Positions 44,306-52,600 of a stretch of 64,000 nt of DNA are shown piece after piece (the first letter of the stretch is position 1; each line of letters starts with the position of its first letter). The DNA is taken from contig JAAYIN010000050.1 in assembly GCA_012523405.1 (NCBI GenBank), forward strand, positions 58,989 to 122,988, written 5' to 3'. The DNA is from Clostridiales bacterium (lineage in GTDB: Bacteria; Bacillota; Clostridia; Christensenellales; Aristaeellaceae). The position numbers and the translations under genes were made by a program. The notes under the pieces are model-generated. The model did not search any database, had not been told where the DNA came from, and saw only the letters and a program-made list of their open reading frames with translations.

Positions 44306-45637
44306 ATGATGAAAAAAATGCTCGCTCTACTTCTTTGTGCCATGATGGTTTTTGGACTTTGTGCGTCGGCTCTTGCGGAGGATGGAGCTGTACACATCAC
44401 GTATTCCTATTGGGGAACGCCGGATGAAGCGGCATCGACCCAAGCAGTTCTTGACACCTACAATGCATCTCAGAATAAGATTTTTGTGGAATTGCTGTGC
44501 ATTCCAAACGAACAGTATACCACTAAATTGCAGGCTATGGCAGTTGCAAACGAAATGCCTGACTGCGGTATCATGAACGAGAACGGCGTATTGGCTTTTG
44601 CTAATGCAGGCCTGCTCGCAGATGTTTCTGACATGTATGAAGGCAAAGATTCGCAGCCTTTGGACTGTGTCACATTCAAAAACGAAGGCGTTACCCCTGT
44701 TGCATTCTCAGGCTGCAATGAAATTCTGATGATGTTCTACAACAAGGATATGTTTGACGCTGCTGGCGTGGATTATCCTCCAACCAAGGTTGAAGATGCT
44801 TGGACATGGGAAGAGTTCATTGATGTATCAAAGAAACTTACCATTGATAAGAATGGTCTGCATCCTGAAGACGAAGGCTTTGATTCTGAAAACATCGTAC
44901 AGTATGGCTGCGTTGTTGACAACTGGACCTGGCAGCTTGAAGTTTGGGCACAGTCCAACGGCGGCTCCTGGTTTAGCCCTGATGGCAAAGAATGCCTCAT
45001 CAATAGCCCCGAAGCGATCGAATCCATCCAGAAGGTTGCTGACCTAACATTGGTTGAGCATGTAATGCCTCTATACCTTGGCCTAAATGACGAAGGCATC
45101 ATCCGTTCCGTAGCCAGCGGCACCGTTGCAATGGCAACAGGCGGCGCTTGGAACATCGGCACATGTATGTCATCCTCAGGCATTGACTTCGGCATCGGCG
45201 TTCTTCCCAAAATGAAGGAAGCTGTTACCGCTTGCACATCCGGCCCTCAGGTTGTTTTCTCCCAGAGCAAGCATCTGGCAGAAGCAAAAGAATTCATCGC
45301 ATGGTACACACAGGAAGAAAACAGCTGGAACCTGATCGAAACAGGTATCTGGATGCCTCTGCTTGAGAAGTACTACACCCAAGAAGAAGCTATCGACACT
45401 TGGCTCAAAGACGAAGAGTTCCCCATTAAGGACTATGACATGGCGAAGTCCGTTTTGGTTGACTACACACTGTCCAGTGCAAAGTCCGCATGCTGGTACT
45501 ATACCCCCAACACCAATGAGTTCACCGACCTGCTCCGCTCGGTTCTAGGCGCTGTTTGGACTGGCGATCAGACTGCTGAGCAAGCAATCACAGAGAACTT
45601 TGACGCGTTGAGCGATACCATCACTGAAGATTTCTAA
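44306..45637 (+). CDS. CUT1 ABC transporter sugar-binding protein
   Basis: A family-1 solute-binding protein of 443 aa. The signal peptide MMKKMLALLLCAMMVFGLCA ends near ALA|ED; the Cys residues in it are not in a lipobox context. The mature region has ITYSYWGTPDEAASTQAVLDTY, NEILMMFYNKDMFDAAGVDYPP and TGGAWNIGTCMSSSG, typical of oligosaccharide binders. AAAGGTGG precedes two adjacent ATGs (44306 and 44309); either may be used. It is the first gene of the LacI-controlled operon and is followed by a hairpin before the permeases. The ligand is probably an arabinofuranosyl oligosaccharide, judging from the GH127 gene in the operon. Confidence 0.88.
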   Translation: MMKKMLALLLCAMMVFGLCASALAEDGAVHITYSYWGTPDEAASTQAVLDTYNASQNKIFVELLCIPNEQYTTKLQAMAVANEMPDCGIMNENGVLAFANAGLLADVSDMYEGKDSQPLDCVTFKNEGVTPVAFSGCNEILMMFYNKDMFDAAGVDYPPTKVEDAWTWEEFIDVSKKLTIDKNGLHPEDEGFDSENIVQYGCVVDNWTWQLEVWAQSNGGSWFSPDGKECLINSPEAIESIQKVADLTLVEHVMPLYLGLNDEGIIRSVASGTVAMATGGAWNIGTCMSSSGIDFGIGVLPKMKEAVTACTSGPQVVFSQSKHLAEAKEFIAWYTQEENSWNLIETGIWMPLLEKYYTQEEAIDTWLKDEEFPIKDYDMAKSVLVDYTLSSAKSACWYYTPNTNEFTDLLRSVLGAVWTGDQTAEQAITENFDALSDTITEDF

Positions 45638-45649
45638 GCTATACCATAT

Positions 45650-45681
45650 ATCGGGGGAACGCCCAAGGGTGTTCCCCCGAT
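45650..45681 (+). terminator. Intercistronic hairpin between binding protein and permeases
   Basis: A perfect 11-bp stem ATCGGGGGAAC / GTTCCCCCGAT with further CCC/GGG pairing in the loop, then TTTC. It lies inside the operon directly after the binding-protein stop, as in the other three CUT1 loci. Confidence 0.65.
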
Positions 45682-45794
45682 TTCATTCCAAGCCATGATG
45701 AAAACCATGCCAATGATGGCTATAAGCCTACTCGGGTGCCGACCAATCATCATCTGATGATGACGGCAATTCTTTTTTACGGAGGTTTGCAGCT

Positions 45795-46712
45795 ATGAAT
45801 ATCTCTGCAACAACTGGCAAAAGCAAACTGCGCAAGGCTGAATCGCGCACCGCCTATTTGTGCCTTATCCCGTCCATTCTTGGACTAAGTATCATTACCT
45901 ACATCCCATTGATCGCTGTGTTTATTCTCAGCTTTTTTAGCTGGAAGGGGTTTGACACCGCAAAGTTTGTCGGAATTGCGAATTATGTTCGCCTGTTTAC
46001 CAAAGACCCTTATTTCTATGATTCGATACAAGCCACTGTTTCTTATGCATTTATGGCTGTCATCGGCAGTATGCTATGGTCATTGATGATTGCAATGCTT
46101 CTGAACCGAAAAGTACCCGCCCGCAGTTTTTTCCGTGCGGTGTTTTATTTGCCATATGTACTGCCTGCGATGGCGGTATATCTTGGCTGGTCTTGGCTGT
46201 ATGACTACAACCACGGCTTCTTTAACTACATCATTTCTGTACTTGGCGGCTCAAAGGTAATGTTTCTTGATAACGCCAACATGATTATTCCTTCGCTTTC
46301 AATGATTGCGGTATGGTTGTCAGGGAACCTGATCGTTATCTTCATCGCAGGTCTTCAAAATGTTCCGCGCATCTACCACGAAGCGGCAGAGATTGATGGC
46401 GCAAATGGCTGGCAGCGTTTCTGGAATATCACATTGCCATGCATGACCCCTATTATCTTCTATAATTTACTCATGGCGCTTGTCACCAACTTACAAGTCG
46501 TTACGCCTGCATTGGCGCTGACAAGCGGGGGACCGGGCAACTCGACTACATTTATGAGTTACTTAATGTATCGATATGCGTTTATCAACAATAAGCTTGG
46601 CTATTCATGTGCGATTTCGGCCGTGTTCTTCGTGCTGATCGGCATTTTCACAGGCATCCTTTTCGCAACCAGCAAGTCCTGGATTTTCTATATGGGAGAT
46701 GATAACGAATGA
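45795..46712 (+). CDS. CUT1 ABC sugar permease, UgpA/LacF type
   Basis: A six-segment permease (305 aa). TM1 is AYLCLIPSILGLSIITYIPLI, and the EAA loop is IYHEAAEIDGANGWQRFWNITLP. GGAGG lies ten bases before the ATG. The end overlaps the next permease by four bases (ATGA). Confidence 0.92.
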   Translation: MNISATTGKSKLRKAESRTAYLCLIPSILGLSIITYIPLIAVFILSFFSWKGFDTAKFVGIANYVRLFTKDPYFYDSIQATVSYAFMAVIGSMLWSLMIAMLLNRKVPARSFFRAVFYLPYVLPAMAVYLGWSWLYDYNHGFFNYIISVLGGSKVMFLDNANMIIPSLSMIAVWLSGNLIVIFIAGLQNVPRIYHEAAEIDGANGWQRFWNITLPCMTPIIFYNLLMALVTNLQVVTPALALTSGGPGNSTTFMSYLMYRYAFINNKLGYSCAISAVFFVLIGIFTGILFATSKSWIFYMGDDNE

Positions 46713-47596
46713 GTGTAAGCAAAGCGAATGTAAGCAATATGAAAAATGTCTTTGTTGTGCGTAGGCGCAAGGATAAGATATTCAATGTGCTGGCTTTTTG
46801 CCTGCTGCTGGTTCTCACGGCTTTGGTCATGTTCCCGATCTGGTGGATATTCCGTTCGGCGCTAATGACGAATGCAGAACTATATGCCTACCCACCAACC
46901 TTCCTGCCCTATGTATGGAGGTTTGAGAACTTTTCCGCAACACTTGAGCAGTTTCCATTCTGGATGTACCTCAAGAACACGTTTACGATCATTGCACCCT
47001 CTGTCTTTGGTGCCGTGATCACTGCGACCATGGGCGGATATGCCTTTGCGCGTCTTCGCTTCCGTGGAAAGAAGTTCCTATTCACCCTTTGTGTGGGCTC
47101 TATGCTGCTGCCGTCGATGGTTACTTTGGTGCCGCTGTATATCGGTTGGACACGCATTGCGAACTTGAGCGGTACCTATTGGCCGCTGATCCTTCCGCAT
47201 TTCTGCGGCGGCGGTGCATTCAATATTTTCCTAATTCGTCAGTTCATTATGACCGTACCAAGGGAGCTTGATGAAGCGGCTACGATTGATGGCTGCGGCT
47301 ATTTCAAGATTCTAATTTCGATCATTATTCCGGCGATTAAGTCCGCTATGATCGTTGTGGCACTTCTCAAATTCATTGAGTTGTGGAACGATCTGCTCCA
47401 GCAGGTCATCTATATCAACTATCAAAAGGATTTCACCATTGCACTTGGACTTTCGCTCTTCAAAGGCTCGCTTAAATCAGACTGGTCCAAGATTATGTGT
47501 GCGACATGCATGGCGTTTATTCCTGGTGTCACGTTCTACATCATTGGACAGAAATATCTCGTTGAAGGCATTGTGATGACAGGCCTGAAGAATTGA
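46709..47596 (+). CDS. CUT1 ABC sugar permease, UgpE/LacG type
   Basis: The second permease subunit (295 aa). The EAA loop is ELDEAATIDGCGYFKILISIIIP and the C-terminus is KYLVEGIVMTGLKN. Coupled to the preceding permease by an ATGA overlap, it is followed 32 bases later by GH127 in the same operon. No ATPase gene is present. Confidence 0.92.
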   Translation: MSVSKANVSNMKNVFVVRRRKDKIFNVLAFCLLLVLTALVMFPIWWIFRSALMTNAELYAYPPTFLPYVWRFENFSATLEQFPFWMYLKNTFTIIAPSVFGAVITATMGGYAFARLRFRGKKFLFTLCVGSMLLPSMVTLVPLYIGWTRIANLSGTYWPLILPHFCGGGAFNIFLIRQFIMTVPRELDEAATIDGCGYFKILISIIIPAIKSAMIVVALLKFIELWNDLLQQVIYINYQKDFTIALGLSLFKGSLKSDWSKIMCATCMAFIPGVTFYIIGQKYLVEGIVMTGLKN

Positions 47597-47628
47597 CCGC
47601 ACAACAGCAAATCGGAGGTACTAAGCAA

Positions 47629-49545
47629 GTGATTGATCATATTCAAGCCTTGTCGCTCAGACAAGTCAAGGTTACCGACTCGTTTTGGTCAGCTCGTCAG
47701 CAGCTGATCACAGATGTGACGGTGCCTTATATGGAGAAGATTCTACGAGATGAAGTAGATGGGGCGGAAAAATCGCACGCTATTCATAATTTCAAAATGG
47801 CTGCAGGCGACATTCAGGGCGAGTTTTACGGCATGGTTTTTCAAGACTCAGATGTCTATAAATGGCTTGAGGCTGTGGCTTACTCGCTTGCTGTAAAGCC
47901 TGATCAGGCTTTGGAAACACGTGCGGATGAGATGATTGACCTCATTGCCCGTGCGCAGCAACCCGATGGATACTTAAATACGTATTTCATCATTCAAGAA
48001 CCTGAAAATCGCTGGAAGAACCTACTGGAATGCCACGAATTATACTGCGCTGGTCATCTGTTTGAGGCGGCCGCTGCGTACTATGAGGAGACGGGTAAAG
48101 GCAAGCTGCTAAGCGTTGCAGAGCGCTTTGCAAGCCATATCATTGACCGCTTTGGAGTGGATGGCGAGGTGGGTGTCCCTGGGCATCAAGAGGTCGAAAT
48201 AGGGCTTATGAGGCTGTATCATACCACGGGCAAACAAGCCTACTGTGATATGGCAAAGCGATTCTTGGATGTGAGAGGGCAAGACCCTGATTACTTCATC
48301 GTGCATACACCCCCTCATCCGGGACGTCTTTATAGCGGCTATGATATTAATCCTGATGATACCAATTATAATCAAAGCTTTGCACCTGTACGCGACCAAA
48401 AGGAAGCAAGAGGGCATGCGGTTCGCTGTGCCTACATGCTAACAGCGATGGCAGATGTTGCAGGGGTAACGGATGATCACGAGCTGAAAGCAGCATGTGA
48501 GCGTTTGTGGAGCAATATCACAGAAAAACAGATGTATCTGACGGGGGCAATTGGCTCAACCGGACATAGAGAATCATTTACAGTTGATTTTGACTTGCCT
48601 AATGATATGGCATATGGAGAAACTTGTGCATCGGTGGCAATGGCGTTTTTTGCGCAGCGTATGCTCAATATACAGCCAAAGGGTCAATATGCAGATGTGC
48701 TCGAGCTCGAACTGTATAATGGTATGCTTGCCGGAATGCAGCTAGATGGGCAGAGATATTTCTATGTCAATCCATTGGAAGTAGACCCGGCTGTTTCAGG
48801 CGTCATCCCCGGTCATGAGCATGTGCTTTGCGAGCGTCCCAAGTGGCACGCTTGTGCATGCTGCCCACCCAATTTGGCAAGGTTGATCACATCGCTGGGA
48901 AAATACCTATGGAGCGAAAGCGAAGATACGATATATTCGCACCTCTTTGTTGGCAGTGAAGCGCAGACGGCACATGCCGGCATCACACTTAGCAGTGAGT
49001 ATCCATGGCAGGGGAAGGCACTATATACGTTGCACCCTCATGTGGATACGGCATTTTCACTCGCTGTCCATATCCCAAGCTATGTTCCGAAATTCGTCGC
49101 GAAAATTAATGGGGAATGCATCGATGGTGCTTTACGCGATGGGTACCTATTTATCTCGCGTGAATGGCAGGATGGAGATCAAGTGGAGATCACTTTTGAT
49201 CTTAAGCCCAGACGCATTTATGCCAATCCGCAGGTTCGTGCGGATGCTGGGCGCGTCGCACTTGCTCGCGGTCCGATCGTATACTGCTTTGAAGGCGTGG
49301 ACAATGGACAGCCGCTTAGTGCACTGCGCTTGCCGCGAACTGCCCAGATTGAGGAAGTGCCCTATGATGCCCAATTCCTTGGCGGTGCCGTTTCGCTGAC
49401 AGCACAAGGCCTGCGTGAGCAATGGGCAGAAGCGTTGTACTCATCAGTACCATCGATTGAAGAAGAACAAAAGCTTCAAGCAATCCCATATTATGCATGG
49501 AGCAATCGCGGTGAAAACCAGATGTGTGTTTGGATTCGAGAGTAG
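47629..49545 (+). CDS. GH127 beta-L-arabinofuranosidase, second copy
   Basis: A 638-aa paralogue of the enzyme at 27152-29047. It has the same metal/nucleophile residues at the same numbering: Glu331 and Cys333 in GETCASVA, and Cys411-Cys412 in CACCPPNLAR. A GTG start at 47629 is chosen because GGAGG lies ten bases upstream; a TTG at 47593 overlaps the permease end without a ribosome site. The C-terminus (SNRGENQMCVWIRE) matches the paralogue (GNRGKGEMSVWIRER). As the enzyme of the LacI-controlled importer operon it probably digests the sugar carried by that importer. Confidence 0.88.
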   Translation: MIDHIQALSLRQVKVTDSFWSARQQLITDVTVPYMEKILRDEVDGAEKSHAIHNFKMAAGDIQGEFYGMVFQDSDVYKWLEAVAYSLAVKPDQALETRADEMIDLIARAQQPDGYLNTYFIIQEPENRWKNLLECHELYCAGHLFEAAAAYYEETGKGKLLSVAERFASHIIDRFGVDGEVGVPGHQEVEIGLMRLYHTTGKQAYCDMAKRFLDVRGQDPDYFIVHTPPHPGRLYSGYDINPDDTNYNQSFAPVRDQKEARGHAVRCAYMLTAMADVAGVTDDHELKAACERLWSNITEKQMYLTGAIGSTGHRESFTVDFDLPNDMAYGETCASVAMAFFAQRMLNIQPKGQYADVLELELYNGMLAGMQLDGQRYFYVNPLEVDPAVSGVIPGHEHVLCERPKWHACACCPPNLARLITSLGKYLWSESEDTIYSHLFVGSEAQTAHAGITLSSEYPWQGKALYTLHPHVDTAFSLAVHIPSYVPKFVAKINGECIDGALRDGYLFISREWQDGDQVEITFDLKPRRIYANPQVRADAGRVALARGPIVYCFEGVDNGQPLSALRLPRTAQIEEVPYDAQFLGGAVSLTAQGLREQWAEALYSSVPSIEEEQKLQAIPYYAWSNRGENQMCVWIRE

Positions 49546-49569
49546 GTTACAAAATATCATTAGATATGA

Positions 49570-49605
49570 AAAAGTGCTTGATCGCATGGATCAAGCACTT
49601 TTTTG
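49570..49605. terminator. Bidirectional terminator
   Basis: Stem AAAAGTGCTTGATC / GATCAAGCACTTTT with loop GCATG and a T-run. It ends the plus-strand GH127 operon and probably also the minus-strand cop operon. Confidence 0.85.
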
Positions 49606-49646
49606 TTATGGGAAATGGTAGCTATGAGCATACCATTTGGCTATCA

Positions 49647-49856
49647 TTATTGGATGTCAAGCACCTTGTAGTCTTGATCTTCCACGGTCTTTTTGAGTAC
49701 ATCGTTAGAAACATCTGCACTTAGGGATACAACAGCGGTGCCTGCGACATGGTCTACGACTGCCTCTGTTACCTCGGCAAGCGCTTCTAGACATTTCTTA
49801 ACCCTTGCTTCGCAGTGTCCGCACATCATGCCTTCAATAGCCATAGTCTTTTTCAT
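49647..49856 (-). other. Possible internal CopZ-like translation product
   Basis: Inside copA an ATG at 49856-49854 (codon 771) is preceded by AAAGAGGTAAAAACA, a good ribosome site with seven-base spacing. Initiation here would give a free 69-aa copper chaperone, the normal CopZ length, starting MKKTMAIEGMMCGHC. It is either an active internal start or a relic of a fused copZ gene. Confidence 0.5.
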
Positions 49857-52166
49857 TGTTTTTACCTCTTTCTTTGCTTTTGATTTTATCTTCTTGTCCT
49901 TTGTGGCGTCATACATTTTGAACCAGTTAAGCCTGAGTGCATTGGTCACAACGCAGAAGCTTGAGAGGCTCATGGCGGCCGCACCGAACATGGGGTTGAG
50001 TTGCCATCCTAGCAATGGAATGAAAACACCTGCTGCCAATGGAATGCCGATACAATTGTAGAAGAATGCCCAAAACAGATTCTCGTGGATGTTTTTAAGG
50101 GTCTTTCGGCTGAGGCGAATGGCTGCCGGTACATCCCTAAGGCTGCTTTTCATGAGGACGACATCCGCTGCATCAATGGCGATATCTGTTCCTGCCCCAA
50201 TGGCAATACCGATATCTGCTCTGGTAAGTGCGGGCGCATCATTGATGCCGTCTCCGACCATAGCAACCTTATTCTTAGCTTTGAGTGACTGGATTACGCG
50301 TTCTTTTCCTTCTGGAAGCACACCTGCGATGACTTCATCCACGCCAGCTTGCCTGCCGATGGCTTTTGCGGTTTTTTCATTATCGCCTGTGAGCATGACG
50401 ACATGAATGCCCATATTTTGCAGCTCTTTGATCGCAGTGGGGCTGTCTTCTTTGATGACGTCAGCTACCACAATAATACCAATCAGTTTGCCGTCTTGGC
50501 TGAAAAACAGGGGAGTCTTTCCGTCTTCCGCTAAGCGCTCAGCCGCTAGTCTCATATCATCCGGTACGCTTGCGTTTTCGCTGATAAACTTGTGATTTCC
50601 GCCTGCAAGGCGTTGATCATTCAGTGTACCAAACAATCCGTTGCCGGGAAGTGCTTTAAAATCTGTAACGGCAGAAGGCTCGTTCATGCCCTTTTCCTCT
50701 GCCATGGTGAGGATGGCATGGGCAAGAGGATGCTCGCTCTTTTGTTCCAGCGCATAAGCAACGTGTAGCAGCTCATCTTGCGTGATGCCGTCTGTGGGAA
50801 TCATGTCTGTGACTTTGGGCTGTCCTGATGTAATGGTGCCCGTTTTATCGAGCGCAACAATTCCAATTTTTCCTGTTTCTTCAAGCGATACCGCTGTTTT
50901 GAACATAATGCCGTTCTTTGCGCCCATTCCATTGCCTACCATAATGGCAACAGGGGTGGCTAGACCAAGCGCACAAGGGCAGCTGATGACCAGAACAGAA
51001 ATGCCTCTAGCAAGGGCAAAACCGATGGTTTGCCCAGTGATCAGCCAAACGGCAATCGTGACTAGCGCGATGGTGATGACCACGGGAACAAATACGCCTG
51101 ATACCTTATCTGCGATCTTTGCGATGGGCGCTTTGGTAGCAGCTGCATCGCTGACCATTTGAATGATCTGTGATAGGGTAGTATCCTCGCCGACTCTTGT
51201 TGCCTCGCATTTGATGAATCCTGAGTGATTGAGCGTGGCGGCAGAAACGCTATCACCAACGGCCTTATCCACAGGGATGCTTTCGCCTGTTAGCGCGGAT
51301 TCATTGATGGCACTGTTGCCTTCCAGAATCACACCATCCACAGGTATATTCTCACCAGGTCTTACAACAAAGATATCACCTTTACGAACTTGGTCGATGG
51401 CGGTTTCCACTTCGATACCATCTTTGAGAATCACCGCTGTTTGCGGTGTTAGCTTCATTAAGCCCTTGATGGCATCAGTCGTACGTCCCTTTGAGCGTGC
51501 TTCCAGCATCTTGCCGACAGTGATCAAAGTCAGGATCATGGCGGATGACTCGAAGTAGAACTCATGCATATAGGACATAACGCCAGCCATATCTCCATTC
51601 ATTTGCGCATTAGTCATGGCGAATAGGGCATAGGTGCTGTACACATAGGCAGCGCCTGATCCTAGTGCGACCAGTGTGTCCATATTAGGTGCTCTGTGCA
51701 ACAGCCCACGAAAACCGCCGATGAAGAACTTTTGATTTACGACCATCACTGCGGTTGTGAGCAGCAATTGAATGAGACCCATGGCGACGTGGTTGCCGCT
51801 TAGAATGGCAGGAACAGGCCAGTTCCACATCGTATGTCCCATGGAGACATACATCAATGGCACAAGGAAAATCAATGATATGATGAGTCTTTTTTTTAGA
51901 ATGGGGGTTTCTCTATCCTTGAGAAAATCATCGTCTGCAGCAGCTGTGCTTGGACCTTCGCCTTTTGATTGCTTTTGGGATATGCCATATCCGGCATCCT
52001 CAACTGCTTTGATGATTTCTGAGGTATTTGCACTGCCATCCACGCCCATTGAATTGGTCAAAAGGCTGACTGCACAAGTGCTGACCCCTGGGACCTTTGA
52101 TACGGCTTTCTCTACGCGAGTGCTGCAAGCAGCGCAGGTCATTCCTGTTACGGTGAATTGCTTCAT
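49647..52166 (-). CDS. copA: Copper-translocating P1B-type ATPase CopA with C-terminal CopZ-like domain
   Basis: A Cu+ efflux pump of 839 aa. The N-terminal metal-binding domain has GMTCAAC (Cys11, Cys14). The pump core shows eight expected membrane segments, the CPC motif in ISCPCALGLATP, phosphorylated Asp in ALDKTGTIT, the HP motif SEHPLAHAI and the hinge GDGINDAPAL. After a Lys-rich linker, residues 771-839 form a second metal-binding domain with GMMCGHC (Cys782, Cys785), the size of a free CopZ chaperone. Met771 is preceded in the DNA by AAAGAGGT with seven-base spacing. It is cotranscribed with csoR, whose stop lies ten bases upstream. Confidence 0.93.
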   Translation of the reverse strand: MKQFTVTGMTCAACSTRVEKAVSKVPGVSTCAVSLLTNSMGVDGSANTSEIIKAVEDAGYGISQKQSKGEGPSTAAADDDFLKDRETPILKKRLIISLIFLVPLMYVSMGHTMWNWPVPAILSGNHVAMGLIQLLLTTAVMVVNQKFFIGGFRGLLHRAPNMDTLVALGSGAAYVYSTYALFAMTNAQMNGDMAGVMSYMHEFYFESSAMILTLITVGKMLEARSKGRTTDAIKGLMKLTPQTAVILKDGIEVETAIDQVRKGDIFVVRPGENIPVDGVILEGNSAINESALTGESIPVDKAVGDSVSAATLNHSGFIKCEATRVGEDTTLSQIIQMVSDAAATKAPIAKIADKVSGVFVPVVITIALVTIAVWLITGQTIGFALARGISVLVISCPCALGLATPVAIMVGNGMGAKNGIMFKTAVSLEETGKIGIVALDKTGTITSGQPKVTDMIPTDGITQDELLHVAYALEQKSEHPLAHAILTMAEEKGMNEPSAVTDFKALPGNGLFGTLNDQRLAGGNHKFISENASVPDDMRLAAERLAEDGKTPLFFSQDGKLIGIIVVADVIKEDSPTAIKELQNMGIHVVMLTGDNEKTAKAIGRQAGVDEVIAGVLPEGKERVIQSLKAKNKVAMVGDGINDAPALTRADIGIAIGAGTDIAIDAADVVLMKSSLRDVPAAIRLSRKTLKNIHENLFWAFFYNCIGIPLAAGVFIPLLGWQLNPMFGAAAMSLSSFCVVTNALRLNWFKMYDATKDKKIKSKAKKEVKTMKKTMAIEGMMCGHCEARVKKCLEALAEVTEAVVDHVAGTAVVSLSADVSNDVLKKTVEDQDYKVLDIQ

Positions 52167-52176
52167 TTATGATCTC

Positions 52177-52479
52177 CTATTTCATCAGTTTCTGTAAAAC
52201 CGTTACTAGTTCGTCAAGTGTCTCATCATTGCCTTGCCTGATGTCGTTGGCAACGCATGATTTCATATGATACCCAAGAAGAACTTTATTAAAACTGTTC
52301 AGCGCAGCATTGACGGCGGATACTTGAATGAGGATATCGGGACAATAGGCATCACTTTCCACCATTTTTTTTATCCCTCGAACCTGACCTTCAATGCGGC
52401 TTAATCGGTTGACTAGGTCTTTATATTCTTTCTCGCAGCGTACTTTGGTTGCATGCAGAAATTCTTGCTTTTCTTCCAT
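52177..52479 (-). CDS. csoR: Copper-sensing repressor CsoR
   Basis: A small all-helical DUF156-family repressor of 100 aa. The Cu+ ligand triad is complete: Cys46 in AYCPDIL, then His71 and Cys75 in YHMKSC, with the spacing 25 and 4 known from mycobacterial CsoR. The DNA-binding face includes NRLSRIEGQVRGIKKM. The ATG at 52479 follows GGAGGTGCGCAA; the upstream ATG at 52515 lies in the operator-promoter region. It is the first gene of csoR-copA and represses its own promoter until Cu+ binds. Confidence 0.9.
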   Translation of the reverse strand: MEEKQEFLHATKVRCEKEYKDLVNRLSRIEGQVRGIKKMVESDAYCPDILIQVSAVNAALNSFNKVLLGYHMKSCVANDIRQGNDETLDELVTVLQKLMK

Positions 52480-52501
52480 TTGCGCACCTCCTTGCATCAA
52501 T

Positions 52502-52531
52502 ATCATATACCCCATGGGGGTATATTGTCAA
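52502..52531 (-). promoter_or_regulatory. csoR-copA promoter with embedded CsoR operator
   Basis: On the minus strand TTGACA (52531-52526), an 18-base spacer and TATGAT (52507-52502). The spacer holds the G/C-tract palindrome TATACCCCCATGGGGTATA (52506-52524), the classical form of a CsoR operator, so repressor and polymerase would compete directly. Confidence 0.75.
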
Positions 52532-52547
52532 GTGGTATTTCATAAAA

Positions 52548-52583
52548 AATTCCTAAACTTGCCTCTTGCAAAGTCTAGGAATT
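52548..52583 (-). terminator. Terminator of asnA
   Basis: Stem AATTCCTAGACTTTGC / GGCAAGTTTAGGAATT followed by TTTTTA on the minus strand, just past the asnA stop and before the csoR promoter. Confidence 0.75.
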
Positions 52584-52600
52584 CAAAAACTCATATCAAA

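Noticed and set aside
45760..45794. ATCATCATCTGATGATGA symmetry before the first permease
   Set aside because: A short trinucleotide-rich palindrome without a T-run or loop; probably chance, as a stronger hairpin already follows the binding-protein gene.
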